The notes under the pieces were generated by a model that was not told where the DNA came from, searched no databases, and was given only the letters and a program-made list of their open reading frames with translations. From NCBI GenBank assembly GCA_949752735.1, contig OX457037.1:65035449-65099448 (forward strand): a stretch of DNA of 64,000 nucleotides. The letters are read 5' to 3'. Each line of letters starts with the position of its first letter. Position 1 is the stretch's first letter. Position numbers and translations under genes: made by a program. The DNA is from Lumbricus terrestris (Eukaryota > Annelida > Clitellata > Crassiclitellata > Lumbricidae). Below are positions 31,900 to 43,800 of this stretch, piece by piece.

Positions 31900-33234
31900 T
31901 AGACCTGGGAGTGACTTTGGTCAGCTAATCTGACCCCACTTGACCCTAAAGTGACTTGAGGTCGACTTGAAGTCGACTTCACGGCGTCAAAACGACTTGA
32001 CCCGACTTGGCAAAAAAACAACCGACTTCCGACTTGAAGTCGACTTCTGACATGGTACTAGCGACTAGCCATTAGCCTAGGTCTATACGTACGGCTACTA
32101 ATGCAAGAAGTCAAGCCAATTTTCCTGCAAGCATTAATTTCATTTAGGCCTACAAATGAGTAATGGGGCCTCAACACTTTGTTGAAGTGTTATTAAGCCA
32201 ATTTCATGATGTTTGCGTTTCAGTTTGGATAGTTTTGTGATGCTTTGGGCCATCTAGTAACCTATAGACAATGCAACGGCAGATTATTATAGGCCTGTGA
32301 ATTTTAGCTTGTCCATTGTCTGTGATTATTCAGATTACACTCATCATTAATATTTTTTAATATTAATATTAAATAAATTTGTAAAAAGCGCAAGGTTTAA
32401 GATAAAATAGCGGACCGCGGACCGCGGACTGCATGGTTGCACTGAATGGCGTGTTATGATAAGCCTAATTTGTAATTCTGTTTTCATAATTATTTGGCCA
32501 CTAACATCATTTCGCAACTTAGCATACAGCATTGCAAGCGCATCATCCTACAGTAGGCTACTACAGCTACTAGGCCTACTCACTGACAGTAAAGTCTTTC
32601 ATTGTCCAATTGGCCCTAGGCTACAATAGTTTTTCCATCTGCAGACAACTGCATGCAGATGCAGCGCACCAAAGTAGCCTAGTGCCAATTAACCATCGAT
32701 TTATTATAGGCCTAGACCTTGTAGAGTCAGCTTTCTTTGCGCCGAATTCACTGACCAAGTGCTAGAAGTTCACTGATTTGCTTGATAAGCACACGTGCTA
32801 ATATTTTAGTAACGTACATTTGGTTTCATCATTGTAATTAAGCGCATGCCTAAGCGTGACGTTTAAGCATAAAATTTCAAATTATAAGCTTATGAATAGA
32901 TCGGCAGACGTCAGTTTGCACGATAGCCTAGCTAGGCCTACGGGCAAAATAATAGCCTAAGTCACTGTTTAGCAAAAGCCTCATTGATTCTTGTAAACAC
33001 AATAGGCAGCAAAAGCGGCTTAAATGTTGTCACAATCATTGGTTTGAAGTGACAAATTTAATTATGTTTGTGTCTCAAGTCGGTTTAAGTCGACTTGAGG
33101 TAAAAACAACTTCAAGTGACTTCTATCTACAAAATTCGACTTGGGGTCAGTTGCGGTGAGCAGAAACGACCCGACCCGACTTGGGATGACCAAGTCGACT
33201 GGGGTCGACTTATTGGGGCCGACTCCCAGGTCTA
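31900..33234. mobile_element. hAT-like TIR element with AAGTCGACTT subterminal repeats
   Basis: It starts tagacctgggagt and ends with the inverted actcccaggtcta. Perfect 8-bp repeats caggtaac flank it (31892-31899 and 33235-33242). Both ends carry many palindromic aagtcgactt/gacttgacccgac motifs, like the transposase-binding subterminal repeats of hAT elements. The 1.1-kb centre has no long frame. Confidence 0.88.
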
Positions 33235-33309
33235 CAGGTAACTTCACACTTAAAATTAATGCAGTGAAATGATCGTCTTTACAACGTTGCTATGATGTAT
33301 GTAGGCCTA

Positions 33310-33545
33310 CATATATGTATGTGCACTTGTTATAGCGCCCCTTCAAGCTCTCTCTACTCAGAGGCGCTCCCGAATGCAGAGCGGACACTGCATCGGAGTT
33401 TCACGCCGAAGCGCTGAGCAATTGTGAGTGAAGGACTTGCCCAAGGTCCTTACGCGACGAGATGGATTCGAACATCGAAGGGGCGCTATAACAAGCCGGA
33501 AGGGCTTCAAGGCAACGACGCCACCACTACACCACCGCGCCCCAC
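33310..33545 (-). repeat. tRNA-derived SINE sharing the LINE 3' tail
   Basis: On the minus strand it reads gcgcggtggtgtagtggtgg (box A), then gatgttcgaatccatc (box B), a central body ggaccttgggcaagtcc, and the tail gggagcgcctctgagtag followed by ggggcgctataacaag. The tail matches the 3' end of the CR1/L2-like LINE in this window. Confidence 0.85.
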
Positions 33546-33590
33546 AAGATAAGATAAGATAAGATAAGATAAGATAAGATAATAATATTC
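33545..33590. repeat. (GATAA)n microsatellite
   Basis: About seven copies of gataa beside the SINE. Confidence 0.9.
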
Positions 33591-33859
33591 TTTAATATAC
33601 CAATTGCTATCCGCATTTTGGCGTACGGTACATACAAAGTAAAATAAACAAACGTACATCATTTCTATATCCAATCAATGTCAAAGTGTTTTAGAATAGC
33701 ATAAAATCCTAAGTCCAAATCCAATATAATATTTAAATTTAAAAAAGTTCTTTTAATGACCAACAATTTATGCTGCACTTTGGTTTATATGGTAGGCCTA
33801 TTACATTTAAATATGATAAAGCATCCTCGTTAAAAATGATTTCCTCGTTATAGGTTGTC

Positions 33860-34262
33860 CGCCCTAGGAATGATTCGGTCATGTATACAGTCTTGGCCTC
33901 ATGGAATAAGGCTGGGGCCTCAATGGTGGGAGGAGTGGGTTTAATACATGTCCTGGATTAAGTAGGAGGGCAGCGAAGAGCCTCCCGTCCGCCGTGCTAC
34001 ACAGAGCCTCGAATGTAGGATTGTCCTCAGGAAGGTAGTACAGTCGGATCAAACGGTCCAATATGGCTTGCAGTCTGCCGCGTTCTTGCTGCCCTGCAAA
34101 TCCCCACCATGCCGGGGCCGTATATAACATGCGGGCCACTGTGGTCATCCTAACAACGTCATGCCGGCTTGGTCCCTTGAGGCCGTGTGCAGTCATGATT
34201 CGCAAGGTATAAAGCGACTGTCTTGCCTGGATGCATATTCGCCTGATATGCATGGGCTTCAA
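33860..34262 (-). pseudogene. Non-LTR retrotransposon reverse-transcriptase C-terminal fragment
   Basis: A 127-residue minus-strand frame reads ARQSLYTLRIMTAHGL, TTVARMLYTAPAWWGFAG, then DNPTFEALCSTADGRLFAAL and YSMRPRLYT. This is the familiar C-terminal region of non-LTR reverse-transcriptase proteins. Only this end is present. Confidence 0.82.
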
Positions 34263-34269
34263 ACCCTAG

Positions 34270-35665
34270 GTTTGGCAACATAGGCCTATGCATTGTGACG
34301 TCGTAAACGCCTCTCTACAAAATGGTGGACTACTCTAAAATTGGTTCCACATTCTGACTGCAGAAGAAGCTAGGAGCCGAAGTAACCTACTGTTTGTTAT
34401 TTATACTGAGGCCTAAGCATAATTCTTTATTACTCCACAATCCACATGAAAACGCACAATTATTGGACATAGGTCTAACAATACGCCTAATTGTGGCTCT
34501 GTTTTATAGAGAAGGACTTATAATGAACTTGAAGAAGGCCTAACTCAACAGTCAACACCTACAACTTTCTAGAACACAACCTACGAAAGGTGCCTTAGTT
34601 GTAAATTTTTGCTACTATAACAATAAAAGATCGTGTATTGAATTCGGCATAGATCGAGTACCGTATTCCATCAATTAATTATTTTAACGAAGACCGTCGA
34701 AGCTAGATCGTGTTGAGCTACTCAGAAAAAGCATTTTAATTGCGTAGGCCTACGTACGTGTCAGTCGATCGTGGCCAAAGCTTTGACCAGCAGCAAACGA
34801 TCGCGGTTATGCCTACTCCCTATAGGCCTAGGCTGGCTATGGTTCGCTTCGGTGTTGTCATCTAGTCACACTCCTTGTTAAGCTCGAGTCAGCTAGAGGC
34901 CCTCTCGACCTGACAGCACGAAACCAGAGTGAATGAGATAAACTTTCAGACGCTTACAGAACAGTGGAAACGAAAGACAAGAAGTTCATTATTGAGACTA
35001 CTATAGGTAGGCTTACAGTAACGTACCGTATTCGAGAAAGATGGACCGATCATAATGAATTAATGAATTGGCCTACACAGCACCAGCTCAGCTGTGCAAT
35101 GCAGTTCATGCTAAACGGACCGGAGGAGGTCTGACTTAATATACTGCAGCTGCTGGTAGCAATTGAAAGTGCGATAGTGTGATATAATTTTATACAGGCT
35201 GGCCATGGCTAAACTGTCGAAGAAGAATGCTAGCAAATTGGGTGTAGACCTATACCGTATAGCAGTTCTGTGAAGTGAAGTGTGCAAGAAAACTGTTTGT
35301 AGGGAGCAATCGCGCAAGAAAAGTTACTGGAGTTTATTCTGAGCACTTCCGGTTGTCAAAAGACAATCAGTTAGCATGGAAATGTAGGCCCACATTCCCT
35401 CTATAGAATTGCATAATTTGTGTATCTTCATGCTAAATGACGGATAAGATATAATCGACAAGCTAAGGGGGGGGCGGTGGTATCCACCCTGGTACCTCGG
35501 GTATACTGAGCATAACTTTTGAACGGCATGGGGTAACATCAGACATTTTAGCTCAAAATGTGTGAAAATAAACCCTCGATCTACAGTAACAGGTACAGGT
35601 AAGTTTACATAAAATATCAAAATTTGATTCCAAACGAAACACGTTTAATTTTGGAAAACCTAGGG
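34270..35665. other. Gene-free stretch
   Basis: Frames at 35111-35317 and 35324-35620 (minus) have no domain, signal peptide or splice support. Several aggcct palindromes occur. I searched here for ectodomain exons of the adaptor gene and saw none. Confidence 0.5.
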
Positions 35666-36160
35666 GTGGATACCACCAGTGGCGGCGCCAGGGGGGAGCT
35701 GGAGGGGGCTAAGCCCCCCCTAAATGCGGCTCAGCCCCCCCAAAGCAAAATGCGGAAAATGTCTATAACGGCTAATTTCGTAATAAGAAAACTAGACAAT
35801 CATCAACGGCATCGAAATCTATTTGAGAATGAAGTTAGCGACTTCATTTCTTGTCCTCAGTCTATGAAAACGGGTGACAAGTCTGCACCCTTACCTTTTG
35901 ACCATACAACCGGACAGGGTTGTCGGAATTGTCGAAGATACATCATGGCTCTTAGACACCTCGTTTCAGATTGAAACCGTTTTATAAGTATTAGACGTAT
36001 AGACTTATCGAATTTGCCTAATCCTTCAAAAAGAGGTGCAAAGCTGTATTTTCTCTTGATTTTTCGCATATTTCACAAAATTAATCATCGTCACAAAAGA
36101 ATGTTCAGGATTTTCTCCCTCCTGCAATCAACTATATAATCACAGCGCAGATGCTTGCGC

Positions 36161-36295
36161 CAGTGGCGTCGTCAGAGGGCTAGGGGTTATAACCTCTAAA
36201 TGCGGTTCAGCCCCCCAAAGCAAAAAGCAGAAAATATCCATTACGGCTTATTTCGTAATAAGAAAGCTAGACAATGGTCAATGGCATCGAAATCA
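36161..36295 (+). mobile_element. Second copy of the hAT left end, nested
   Basis: cagtggcgtcgtcagagggc followed by aaatgcggttcagcccccc, acggcttatttcgtaataag and caatggcatcgaaatc repeats the sequence at 35677-35820 with moderate divergence. Its right end was not identified. Confidence 0.65.
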
Positions 36296-36344
36296 ACTAT
36301 ATATATATACAATATTATATATATATATATATATATATTAAGTT

Positions 36345-36633
36345 GTTTAGGTCTTTTAATTCGTTGCATAGCAAATGCTACAAATTTAGTGAACCAGTTT
36401 TGATGCATTTAGTAGCTGCCTACTGTAAACCGTTTCTTCTTTATGGAATGGAAGCTGTCAACCTTCCCAAAAGTGAGCTGAACTATTCAGAGTACACTTA
36501 CAGCTCTGCAGTATGTAAAATTTTTAAAGTCTCCCATAGTAGTTGTGCATCTGTACTGCACATCATGCATGAAAATAATATTACAGACTGCTGGTTATCC
36601 AGAATATTGCGTTTTATACAGAAATACCTTTGA
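36345..36633 (+). pseudogene. LINE reverse-transcriptase C-terminal fragment
   Basis: The frame reads LVAAYCKPFLLYGMEAV then KIFKVSHSSCASVLHIM, the block after the catalytic domain of non-LTR reverse transcriptases. It follows a TA microsatellite and has no 5' part. Confidence 0.7.
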
Positions 36634-37189
36634 CACAACAATGTAGTTGTCAGATTTGCGTCATGTTTCTCTTACACACCTCAAATGTGCGCGCTCTTGT
36701 TATTTTCGGTATAATAACACTGGTCAACACATAAAATGTATCCTAGATGAAAATAGGAAATTTTAACTAATTTTGAGGTGCTGAACACGAATATGATGGT
36801 AAAATTTGTCGATTAGCTCTCGTTCGGGAGAGACAGAGATGGTTACGTACAAATGTCTCAATACGCATTGAGTCGGCCTACATATGTGGGTCATGACCAT
36901 TAATTTTCTCAACGCTGTATTTCAAACTACATATTGCAACACAATAATGTGTCGTAATGCATTAACCTGCCATGCAACCCCTCCCCAGTGAGCAATAAAA
37001 TTTCCATAGTAGTTAAAAGACGAGAAATTGGCCGGTGACCTTTGCTGTTCGAATGGTTTGGAGAGAACCAAGCAATCATGCATATGACTACTACTTTTGA
37101 ATGGTTCCACGTACTTCTGCATTCATGACAAGGAAATGGAAGTGGTCAATAGCGCACCACCAATATACCATATGCAATCCGACCCACTC

Positions 37190-38250
37190 TGCATGGCGAA
37201 GGACTTCCCGTTCCGGATCCACCGAAAGAATTTTTAATTGATTCAGACGATGAGGAGGGAAACGAAGCGACTTCGGGTTCTCCGCAGCCTTCGACGTCTA
37301 GGGATGATCCTTACGTCTGCCAAGGTGTATCATCTGTGCCACACATTCTCACCCAGGGTAAACTGAACGATCTTGTTCGCCTCCTGGACCTATCCAACGC
37401 CAAGACGGAGTTACTTGGATCAAGATTTAAATGAATAGAATCTTCTCCTAGAAAATGCCCGAGTGACATTGTTTCACACTGGTCATGGGCAGTTTGAGGA
37501 CAATTTCACCAAGGAAGATGACCCTGTCTTCTGCTTCAATGTAGATTGTCTGATGAATGCCCTCGGAATCAAACATGACCCTCAAGAATGGCGACTATTC
37601 ATAGACTCTACGAAATTGAGTCTCGATGCGGAGCTGCTGCATATTGGAAACCAGCTTTCATCCATTCCCGTCCACATGAAGGAAACCTACGACAACATAA
37701 AATACCTGTTGAATTCTGTTCAGTGCAGCAGGTATGGATGACATCTGTATTGTGACTTGAAAGTATATTGGCTTTCTTGACGAGTCCACAGATTTCTATG
37801 TGAATTGGACAGTCGAGCAAGGACCTTGCACTAAGTGAGGAGAAACTGGCTTGAGAGGAAATCTCTGGGGTCGGAGAGAAGTAGGCTATGTGCAACGCCT
37901 AGCAATGGTCGAAACCCAGACAGTCTTGCTAATGTAATACTTGGCTGCCAAATTCCCTGGCGAAACAGAAATTAAAGAAGGAAGTTTTGTTGGTCCTCAG
38001 GTCAGTCAGATAGCTAGTCAGAGATGAGATTTTGACAACCTGCTTCAGGGCGATAAGAAACAAGCTTAGGATTCATTTTGTCTGGTGTTAACAAACTTCC
38101 ACTGGAATGTCAGGGCAGAAAACTACAAGGATTTGGTTACGGACATGTTGTCTATGACCCTATGTAGCCTATCACACGAACGTTTTGAAGAAGACTTTGC
38201 AGACATGGAAAACGATACCAGGAAAGCTTCCATGTTGGCTGACTATATAT
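37190..38250 (+). pseudogene. Decayed copy of a multicopy transposon-like protein
   Basis: Pieces in shifting frames read LNDLVRLLDLSNAKTELLGS, then FEDNFTKEDDPVFCFNVD, LMNALGIKHDPQEWRLFID, VHMKETYDNIKYLL and RAENYKDLVTDML, ending with ASMLADYIYGP. I recognise these blocks, in this order, from a family of repeated, uncharacterised proteins found in many copies in arthropod and other invertebrate genomes and thought to be transposon-borne. Stops at 37432 and elsewhere and several frameshifts break it. It lies inside the composite hAT element. The family's enzymatic activity is not known to me. Confidence 0.72.
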
Positions 38251-38267
38251 ATGGGCCTACTATGTGG

Positions 38268-38515
38268 TGCACGGTGGTGGTGTAGGGGTATGTTCAGTGC
38301 CTTGGAGCCGGAAGGTTATGACTTATGGGTTTGAATCCACCTCAGGCCACCGCGTAGGGACCCTTTAGAAGCACTGTGAGCAGTCCTTCACTCGCAATTG
38401 CATATGCGCTTCATGAAACTCCTATTCAGTGTCCGTGCTGTAGTCGGGAGCGCTTCGGATTAGGGTCTTGAAGAGGCAGTGTAGCAAGTGCTCTTACATA
38501 CATAGACCTACTTGT
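38268..38515 (+). repeat. tRNA-derived SINE, forward copy
   Basis: gcacggtggtggtgtagggg (box A), then atgggtttgaatccacc (box B), a body with gcagtccttcactcgcaa, and the tail gtcgggagcgcttcgg. Same family as 33310-33545. Confidence 0.82.
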
Positions 38516-38883
38516 ACGCTCACCAGACATAATCCTGAGCAGTTATACAAGAGATAGTGGGATGTAGAAGTGAATATTTACTGGTACAAATGTCATATGT
38601 ACGCATTGTTCTATTTATAGAAACTCTTGATGATATCAGAGAAACTGGAGCTAAGTATTGAATTTCATTGTCATATTCGTGTTCAGCACCTTAAAATCTG
38701 TAGGAAAGTGCAAATTTCATGTAGGATACAAAAATTTCATGAAAATTTGTTGCCCAGTGTAATTATTATATTCTTGTTGCGTATATCACCACTGTCTGGG
38801 AATGTAGGCCTACGTTTGATATAATGGTCAACTAAAAAGTCCTAGTGATATTAGCATATACATGTAAAACATTTGTGTTCAGA

Positions 38884-38885
<2 letters not shown>

Positions 38886-38925
<40 letters not shown>

Positions 38926-38932
38926 AACTAAT
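38886..38932. repeat. (AT)n microsatellite
   Basis: Pure TA run. A similar run lies at 36298-36340. Confidence 0.9.
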
Positions 38933-39094
38933 TGTGTGCATATATATAAAAGCATGCATATTTTTTTACTAAGGAAACTTAGTCTGTTTTCTGTCATTAG
39001 TAATATGCAGGCAGATAATTATAATAGTGTTCTGTGAATGCTGTTGGACACCTTTACTGTGATTTATTTTTATTTGTGATTATTTTAATTGAAT

Positions 39095-39155
39095 GTCCAG
39101 GGTAACGGTCTCTGTTGTCATAGACCCTGGTCAAATCGGATCCATCCATTATTGT
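39095..39155 (+). repeat. Short dispersed repeat shared with 20780-20850
   Basis: Second copy of tgtccagggtaacgg ... ctggtcaaatcggatcc; see the first copy for details. Confidence 0.6.
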
Positions 39156-39184
39156 GATTACTTTTTTATTGCAAAATTTCTGAG

Positions 39185-39715
39185 TATTAATACTGTGTTG
39201 GACACCTTTATTGTGATAACTTGGAACTGGAGTCCGTGTCCATGATCGACCTTTTATACGATATTACTGAATTGCACACGATTTTATTGTAAAATATTTG
39301 AATATTAATTCTGTGTTGGACACCTTTATTGTGATTACTTGGAACTGGAGTACGTGTCCATGGCCGACTTTTTATACGATAATACTGAATTACACACCAT
39401 TTTATTCTAAAATATATGAATATTAATACTGTGTTGGACACCTCTTATTGTGATAACTTGGAACTCGAGTCCGTGTCCGTGGTCGACTTGTCATACGATA
39501 ATACTTAATTGCACACCATTTTATTGTGGAATTTCTGAATATTAATGCTGTGTTGGACACCTTTTATTGTGACCACTTGGATCTCGAGTCTGTGTCCATG
39601 GTTGACTTGTCATACGATTATACTGAATTGCACACCATTGTATTGTGGAATTTCTGAATATTAATTCGGTGTTGTACACCTCTTATTGCGATAACTTAGA
39701 ACTCTAGTCAACGTG
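39185..39715. repeat. 118-bp tandem repeat, about five copies
   Basis: Units open with ctgtgttggacacctttatt and continue to aattgcacaccattttattg. Starts fall near 39196, 39314, 39432, 39551 and 39669, so the period is 118-119 bp. It sits inside the composite hAT element. Confidence 0.85.
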
Positions 39716-41059
39716 GTTTTTGAGTGCTTGCATATCGGTATGTCAAAGACAATAGGGACTTTACATTGCCTCACCGTCTGCACCACATAGCTACTCGGGC
39801 TGCTGTGTGCACACGCACTGTATACACTGTATCGCCCTTGCTCAGCTCGGTCACCAACTCAGCTCAGATGACTGAAATTTCGGGGTATGGTACAGTGCGG
39901 GCACGGCATAGACTTTACGCGGACGCGTTTGAGGACTTCCCATTCTCTTTTGCCACCTCAATTGGACACCTTTGTTTAGGATAATTCGGAACTTAATCTA
40001 GGATTGCGGCCGTATACACCAAAAATCAAAAACCTCAACAATTATTGCTGACTTCGTTTAAATAACCCACTCAATCTCCAACTACATCTTGCAATGTGGA
40101 GCGCGTTTGTGCCAGTGCTCAATTTCTTGTAAAACCCTTGGTCGGTATGTGCTTCGTTCATGCATTCGGCACTCGCAGCTTCGCGCGATTGCAATATGAC
40201 CACCCTGGGGGAAGAAAATGTTCTAGTTGCGTCTCTGGGAGGGAGGAAGGCTTGGGGCTTCAGCCCCCCCAAACCTGAAATCCTGGCGCCGCCACTGGAT
40301 ACCACCCTTTGGTAACCGAGGGTTAAAGCTAAACATAGCCTACCATCTTGTGCAGAAATGAATGCTGAATTCATTAGGTACCGGTATTACAAAACATGAT
40401 ATCTAAAATCAAACCCCAAATCCATGGGCGGTAACCACCCCTTACATGGTGGTCCATGTCACACAAAACTTGGTAGCGTGAGGTTAATAATGAAAATTAA
40501 TTATTACCAAAGTTAGCAATCAATTGATGCACAGTATATAAGCTGTAGGAGTCAACGCTGCAAACACAGCTGCCAACCAACGGATTCAGTCAAAAGTTGA
40601 CAGATGGCAAGGATGGATGTTTGTCCATTGCGTAGGCCTACATGTATAGCGCTGAGCAGGGCAAGGGGTTTCGAGAGGGTTGTGTCCCTTCCGAACATAA
40701 GTTGACATCATGAAGTTGCAGTTGAGATTGCTGTTGGGTATAAAACTGCAAACCCTGCAGGCCCTAAAACCAAGTACCGCACAAATAAATAGTAATCATT
40801 ACTTTCTATTTATGGCTGAGTAGGCCTAGTGGCCTACTTAAATCACAATTTCACTTTCAACTTCGAGCTAGTGGCCTACTAGTACATTGGCCGAATTTGT
40901 TTCCTTCATTTTGATCCTGTTTGCTGCTGTTTACACGATTTCTACTTGAATGACCTATAATTATCATGCTATTCGTACAGCTTTCATACATTTAGGCCCT
41001 AGAGCTATATAATTATAGCCTGTAGGCATATATATATACATGTATATAATCTATATATA

Positions 41060-41420
41060 TATATAGATTACTAGCTCGGTACCCGGCGTTGTCGGGAAAT
41101 TCGGGTTTTTCGTCACCCAACCCACCCGACCGTGTAAGGCGGGCCGCCAACCCTCTGGGGTTCTCGGTGTTGCTCAGGGAATCTCTGGGTTTTGCCCAAT
41201 CCCAACTTTACCTCCAACACTCCGCTCCGTACCGCGTAACCCCACCCCGTTCCTCCAAGCACCCATCCCTCTGTGGTAGACCTACCAGACGTTCCTTTCC
41301 ATCCCTCTCCACCACTATCTCCCTCCTCCTACACTCCTTTCCCACTCCGATCTCTTCCATTCCTTCCAACCCGTTCTTTTCTCTCCACTTTCGTTCCGAC
41401 CTTTGCACAACAATAACGAT
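41060..41420 (+). repeat. Pyrimidine-rich repeat starting CTAGCTCGGTACCCGGC
   Basis: The start matches the repeat at 29370. The body is strongly C/T-biased (ttccatccctctccaccac and similar), the mirror of the G-rich block at 10340-10620, so these are probably the same family in opposite orientation. Open frames on both strands come from this bias. Confidence 0.55.
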
Positions 41421-41978
41421 GAGTTATGCTTGGCTGCATGGAATTGTCTTCCCCACCTCTGCGGCTTAAGCCCATGTCTATAGGCTCCACTTCGTATAGG
41501 CCTACTCCTTACCTTTGCAGAAGGCATTTATCTTTTCTCAAGGTGTTTGCACTGAGAGCGCCTGATTTTTGTGCTAAGCTTTGGCTAAGAATAACGTAAA
41601 AATGAAGTTAAAAGCAACGGGTCGTTACTGCACAACGATGAAACTTGGTGGCGTCTTTTTAGCAGCGATAGCGTATACAGCACTGCGTTAAAATTTATAA
41701 TGTTTATATCTCGGGATTTAAAGTGAATTGTGAGGTGAAAATATCTCTACTGGATGGCCCTGCTGAACGTCTGTTTATGCGCTGTGTTTCAAGTCAATAG
41801 CTGTAAAACTGAGGGCGTGCATTCTGGACAAATAGACACACATATTCTCCTTTACACATAATTATAGATATAATTTATAAGCCGAAATAGCAGCACATGA
41901 CGACGTCTTTCATTGAAGGTAAGCGTGTGTTCAAACAAATCTATTTATTTCTATCATATTGGTTTTAATCAATCGATA

Positions 41979-43328
41979 GGGGAGAACGGGCACCTTTGAT
42001 CCTCTTTTTAGATTTTTGTTTATTTCAGTGAATATATAAGCTTCAGTAAATATGTTAAGGTGTCATTTTATAGAGAATTATGTTGCGCATCATTCAAGAT
42101 ATTGTATCTTCTGAACAAATTTCATTTGCAAAAGATATTACAGATTTTGTCAAGGTACCCAAAAGAGATCAAGGGTGCCCACAGGTTGGCACCCTTGATC
42201 CCCTATATTGGCACCCTTGATCCCATGTAGGCACACTTGATCCTCTATACTGAAATATGCTTTTATACAAGCTATTTTCATCAAAATAAGAAAAGTTAGG
42301 GTAGAATTGACAAACAGAACACAAATCTTGCTTTAACTGAAGTTTTTTGGGGAAAATTTAAACAATTTTTGGTTCAACTAAGAAAACTTAAAACTGGCTC
42401 GAAGCTAGAAATCTGAATAAAACCCTGGTATGGGCTATTGGGCTAAAATAGCAATTTTTCGGTTAAACATTATGCAGTTTTGCAAGGAACAGAATGGCGT
42501 AAGCAGATGTAGGGGCCTCAAAATGTAAAATATGACACGAGCCTCGAGCTATACTTTAGATCCACCAAGAATTATATAAGAATCAACCGTAGGAGAACAT
42601 TTTTTTTATTTCTTATAATTAAAAAAACAAATAATATTGCTTCATTAAATTAACAAACTCACACGCAGACAGAACAAATTTACTGATTGCAGTCAACTGT
42701 GAGTCTACGGTTATCCTGTAGATCAGGGTCCTCGATAGAGCATAGGAAAGATTGACCAGTAAATGAATATATCTGAACACTGCTCTCAGCAGATTGCAAA
42801 TTGTTTATAACATATTCAACTGCGATGCAATGAATTATTTTGAGAAATGAAGTTAATGGCGCACACAATCAATTATATTTACATAGGGCACATAATTCTT
42901 CACGTGCGTACCGTTGAGCTGGGGATCATGGGTGCATACGAGTGCGAGGATCAAGGGTGCAACCCCATAGTCTTTTCACAAAAATATTAAAACTTCATCA
43001 TCGCTTCAAATATATCGCTGAAAAATATCTGTATGGTTAGAAAGATATTTTCTGTCCTAATATATGTAACGCAGATGGCGAGACTTGAAGAAAGTTTCAT
43101 TTTATGAGGTTCGTTAGATGACGAAACAATTTACTTTTTCGGCACCAAAACCATGTGATGGCAATAACATGTAAACAAAGGAATAATTAAAACCCAGAAC
43201 GAGGCTAAATGCAAATGACCACTATTTCACATAGTCTGGTGCCCTGCAACAGTCAAGTAAGTAAGTAATTCCAGAGAAAACGACAAGGGATCAAGGGTGC
43301 ATCGGGATCAAGGGTGCCTGTTCTCCCC
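41979..43328. mobile_element. TIR element GGGGAGAACGGGCACC with TA target site
   Basis: The left ggggagaacgggcacc and the inverted right end ggtgcctgttctcccc bound 1350 bp, flanked by TA on both sides. The phrase gcacccttgatc occurs repeatedly near both ends in either orientation (for example 42167-42245 and 42945-43315), as subterminal repeats. No transposase was found. Confidence 0.8.
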
Positions 43329-43589
43329 TACTAACGAGTATTTTGGAAACATTGGAGAAATCTAATGGACTAGTGTAGGTAGCCTCGACCTATAAGGAAG
43401 TTGAGACAGATGAATTTTAATCTTCGTGCTGCAAATTCATTTGAACAATGTAGCCTTGCCCCTCGGCAACTCAACTCTAAACATCACCCTTCTTATAGCC
43501 GTTCGTCGTCTGTCTGTCTAGCTGCTTGACGCTCCGGATATATCTTGACCCGCTGTCTATCGATTTTGTTTTGATTCAGCGCCTGTGAA

Positions 43590-43800
43590 TTAACTGGTTC
43601 TCGCTTTTGTGAGCGCTGCAGAAATTTCGAGATTACGATTACGATCAATAACCAAAGACCCTATGAGGCGGCTTGAGTTGGAATCGAAACTGCAGCCCTC
43701 CGGTTGCAAGGCAACGAACATGCCCACTGGGCATCTTTGTTGCCTTGCAATTGTAATTTCATTGCCCACTACACCACGCGCCTCACAATTATTATAACTT
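43590..43800 (-). repeat. SINE-like copy, diverged
   Basis: The minus strand opens with gaggcgcgtggtgtagtggg, resembling box A of the 33310 family, with accggagggctgcagtttcg further in. The phrase ccttgcaa appears twice, suggesting an internal rearrangement. Confidence 0.5.

Larger units (their letters stand above)
35677..40297. mobile_element. hAT-type element CAGTGGCGGCGCCAGG, 4.6 kb composite with nested insertions
   Basis: The left end cagtggcggcgccagg and right end cctggcgccgccactg are inverted. Perfect 8-bp repeats gataccac flank them (35669-35676, 40298-40305), the hAT hallmark. Inside are a second partial copy of the left end (36161 onward), a LINE fragment, a decayed transposon-like protein, a SINE, an AT microsatellite and a 118-bp tandem array. 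No intact hAT transposase was recognised, so either it decayed or the element was mobilised in trans. Confidence 0.82.

Noticed and set aside
31870..31905. Splice donor CAG|GTAACT at the left end of the 31900 element
   Set aside because: The host sequence is a LINE protein end and caggtaac is the target duplication, so no exon is implied.
33310..33545. Functional tRNA gene on the minus strand
   Set aside because: Box A and box B are present but the cloverleaf stems fail and a SINE body and tail follow.
28960..35665. Ectodomain exons for the adaptor/receptor gene
   Set aside because: I looked on the minus strand for Ig, EGF or LRR-like exons with phase 1 ends and found only repeats and LINE pieces.
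37608..37895. Minus-strand 95-residue frame
   Set aside because: Antisense to the decayed transposon-like protein read on the plus strand.
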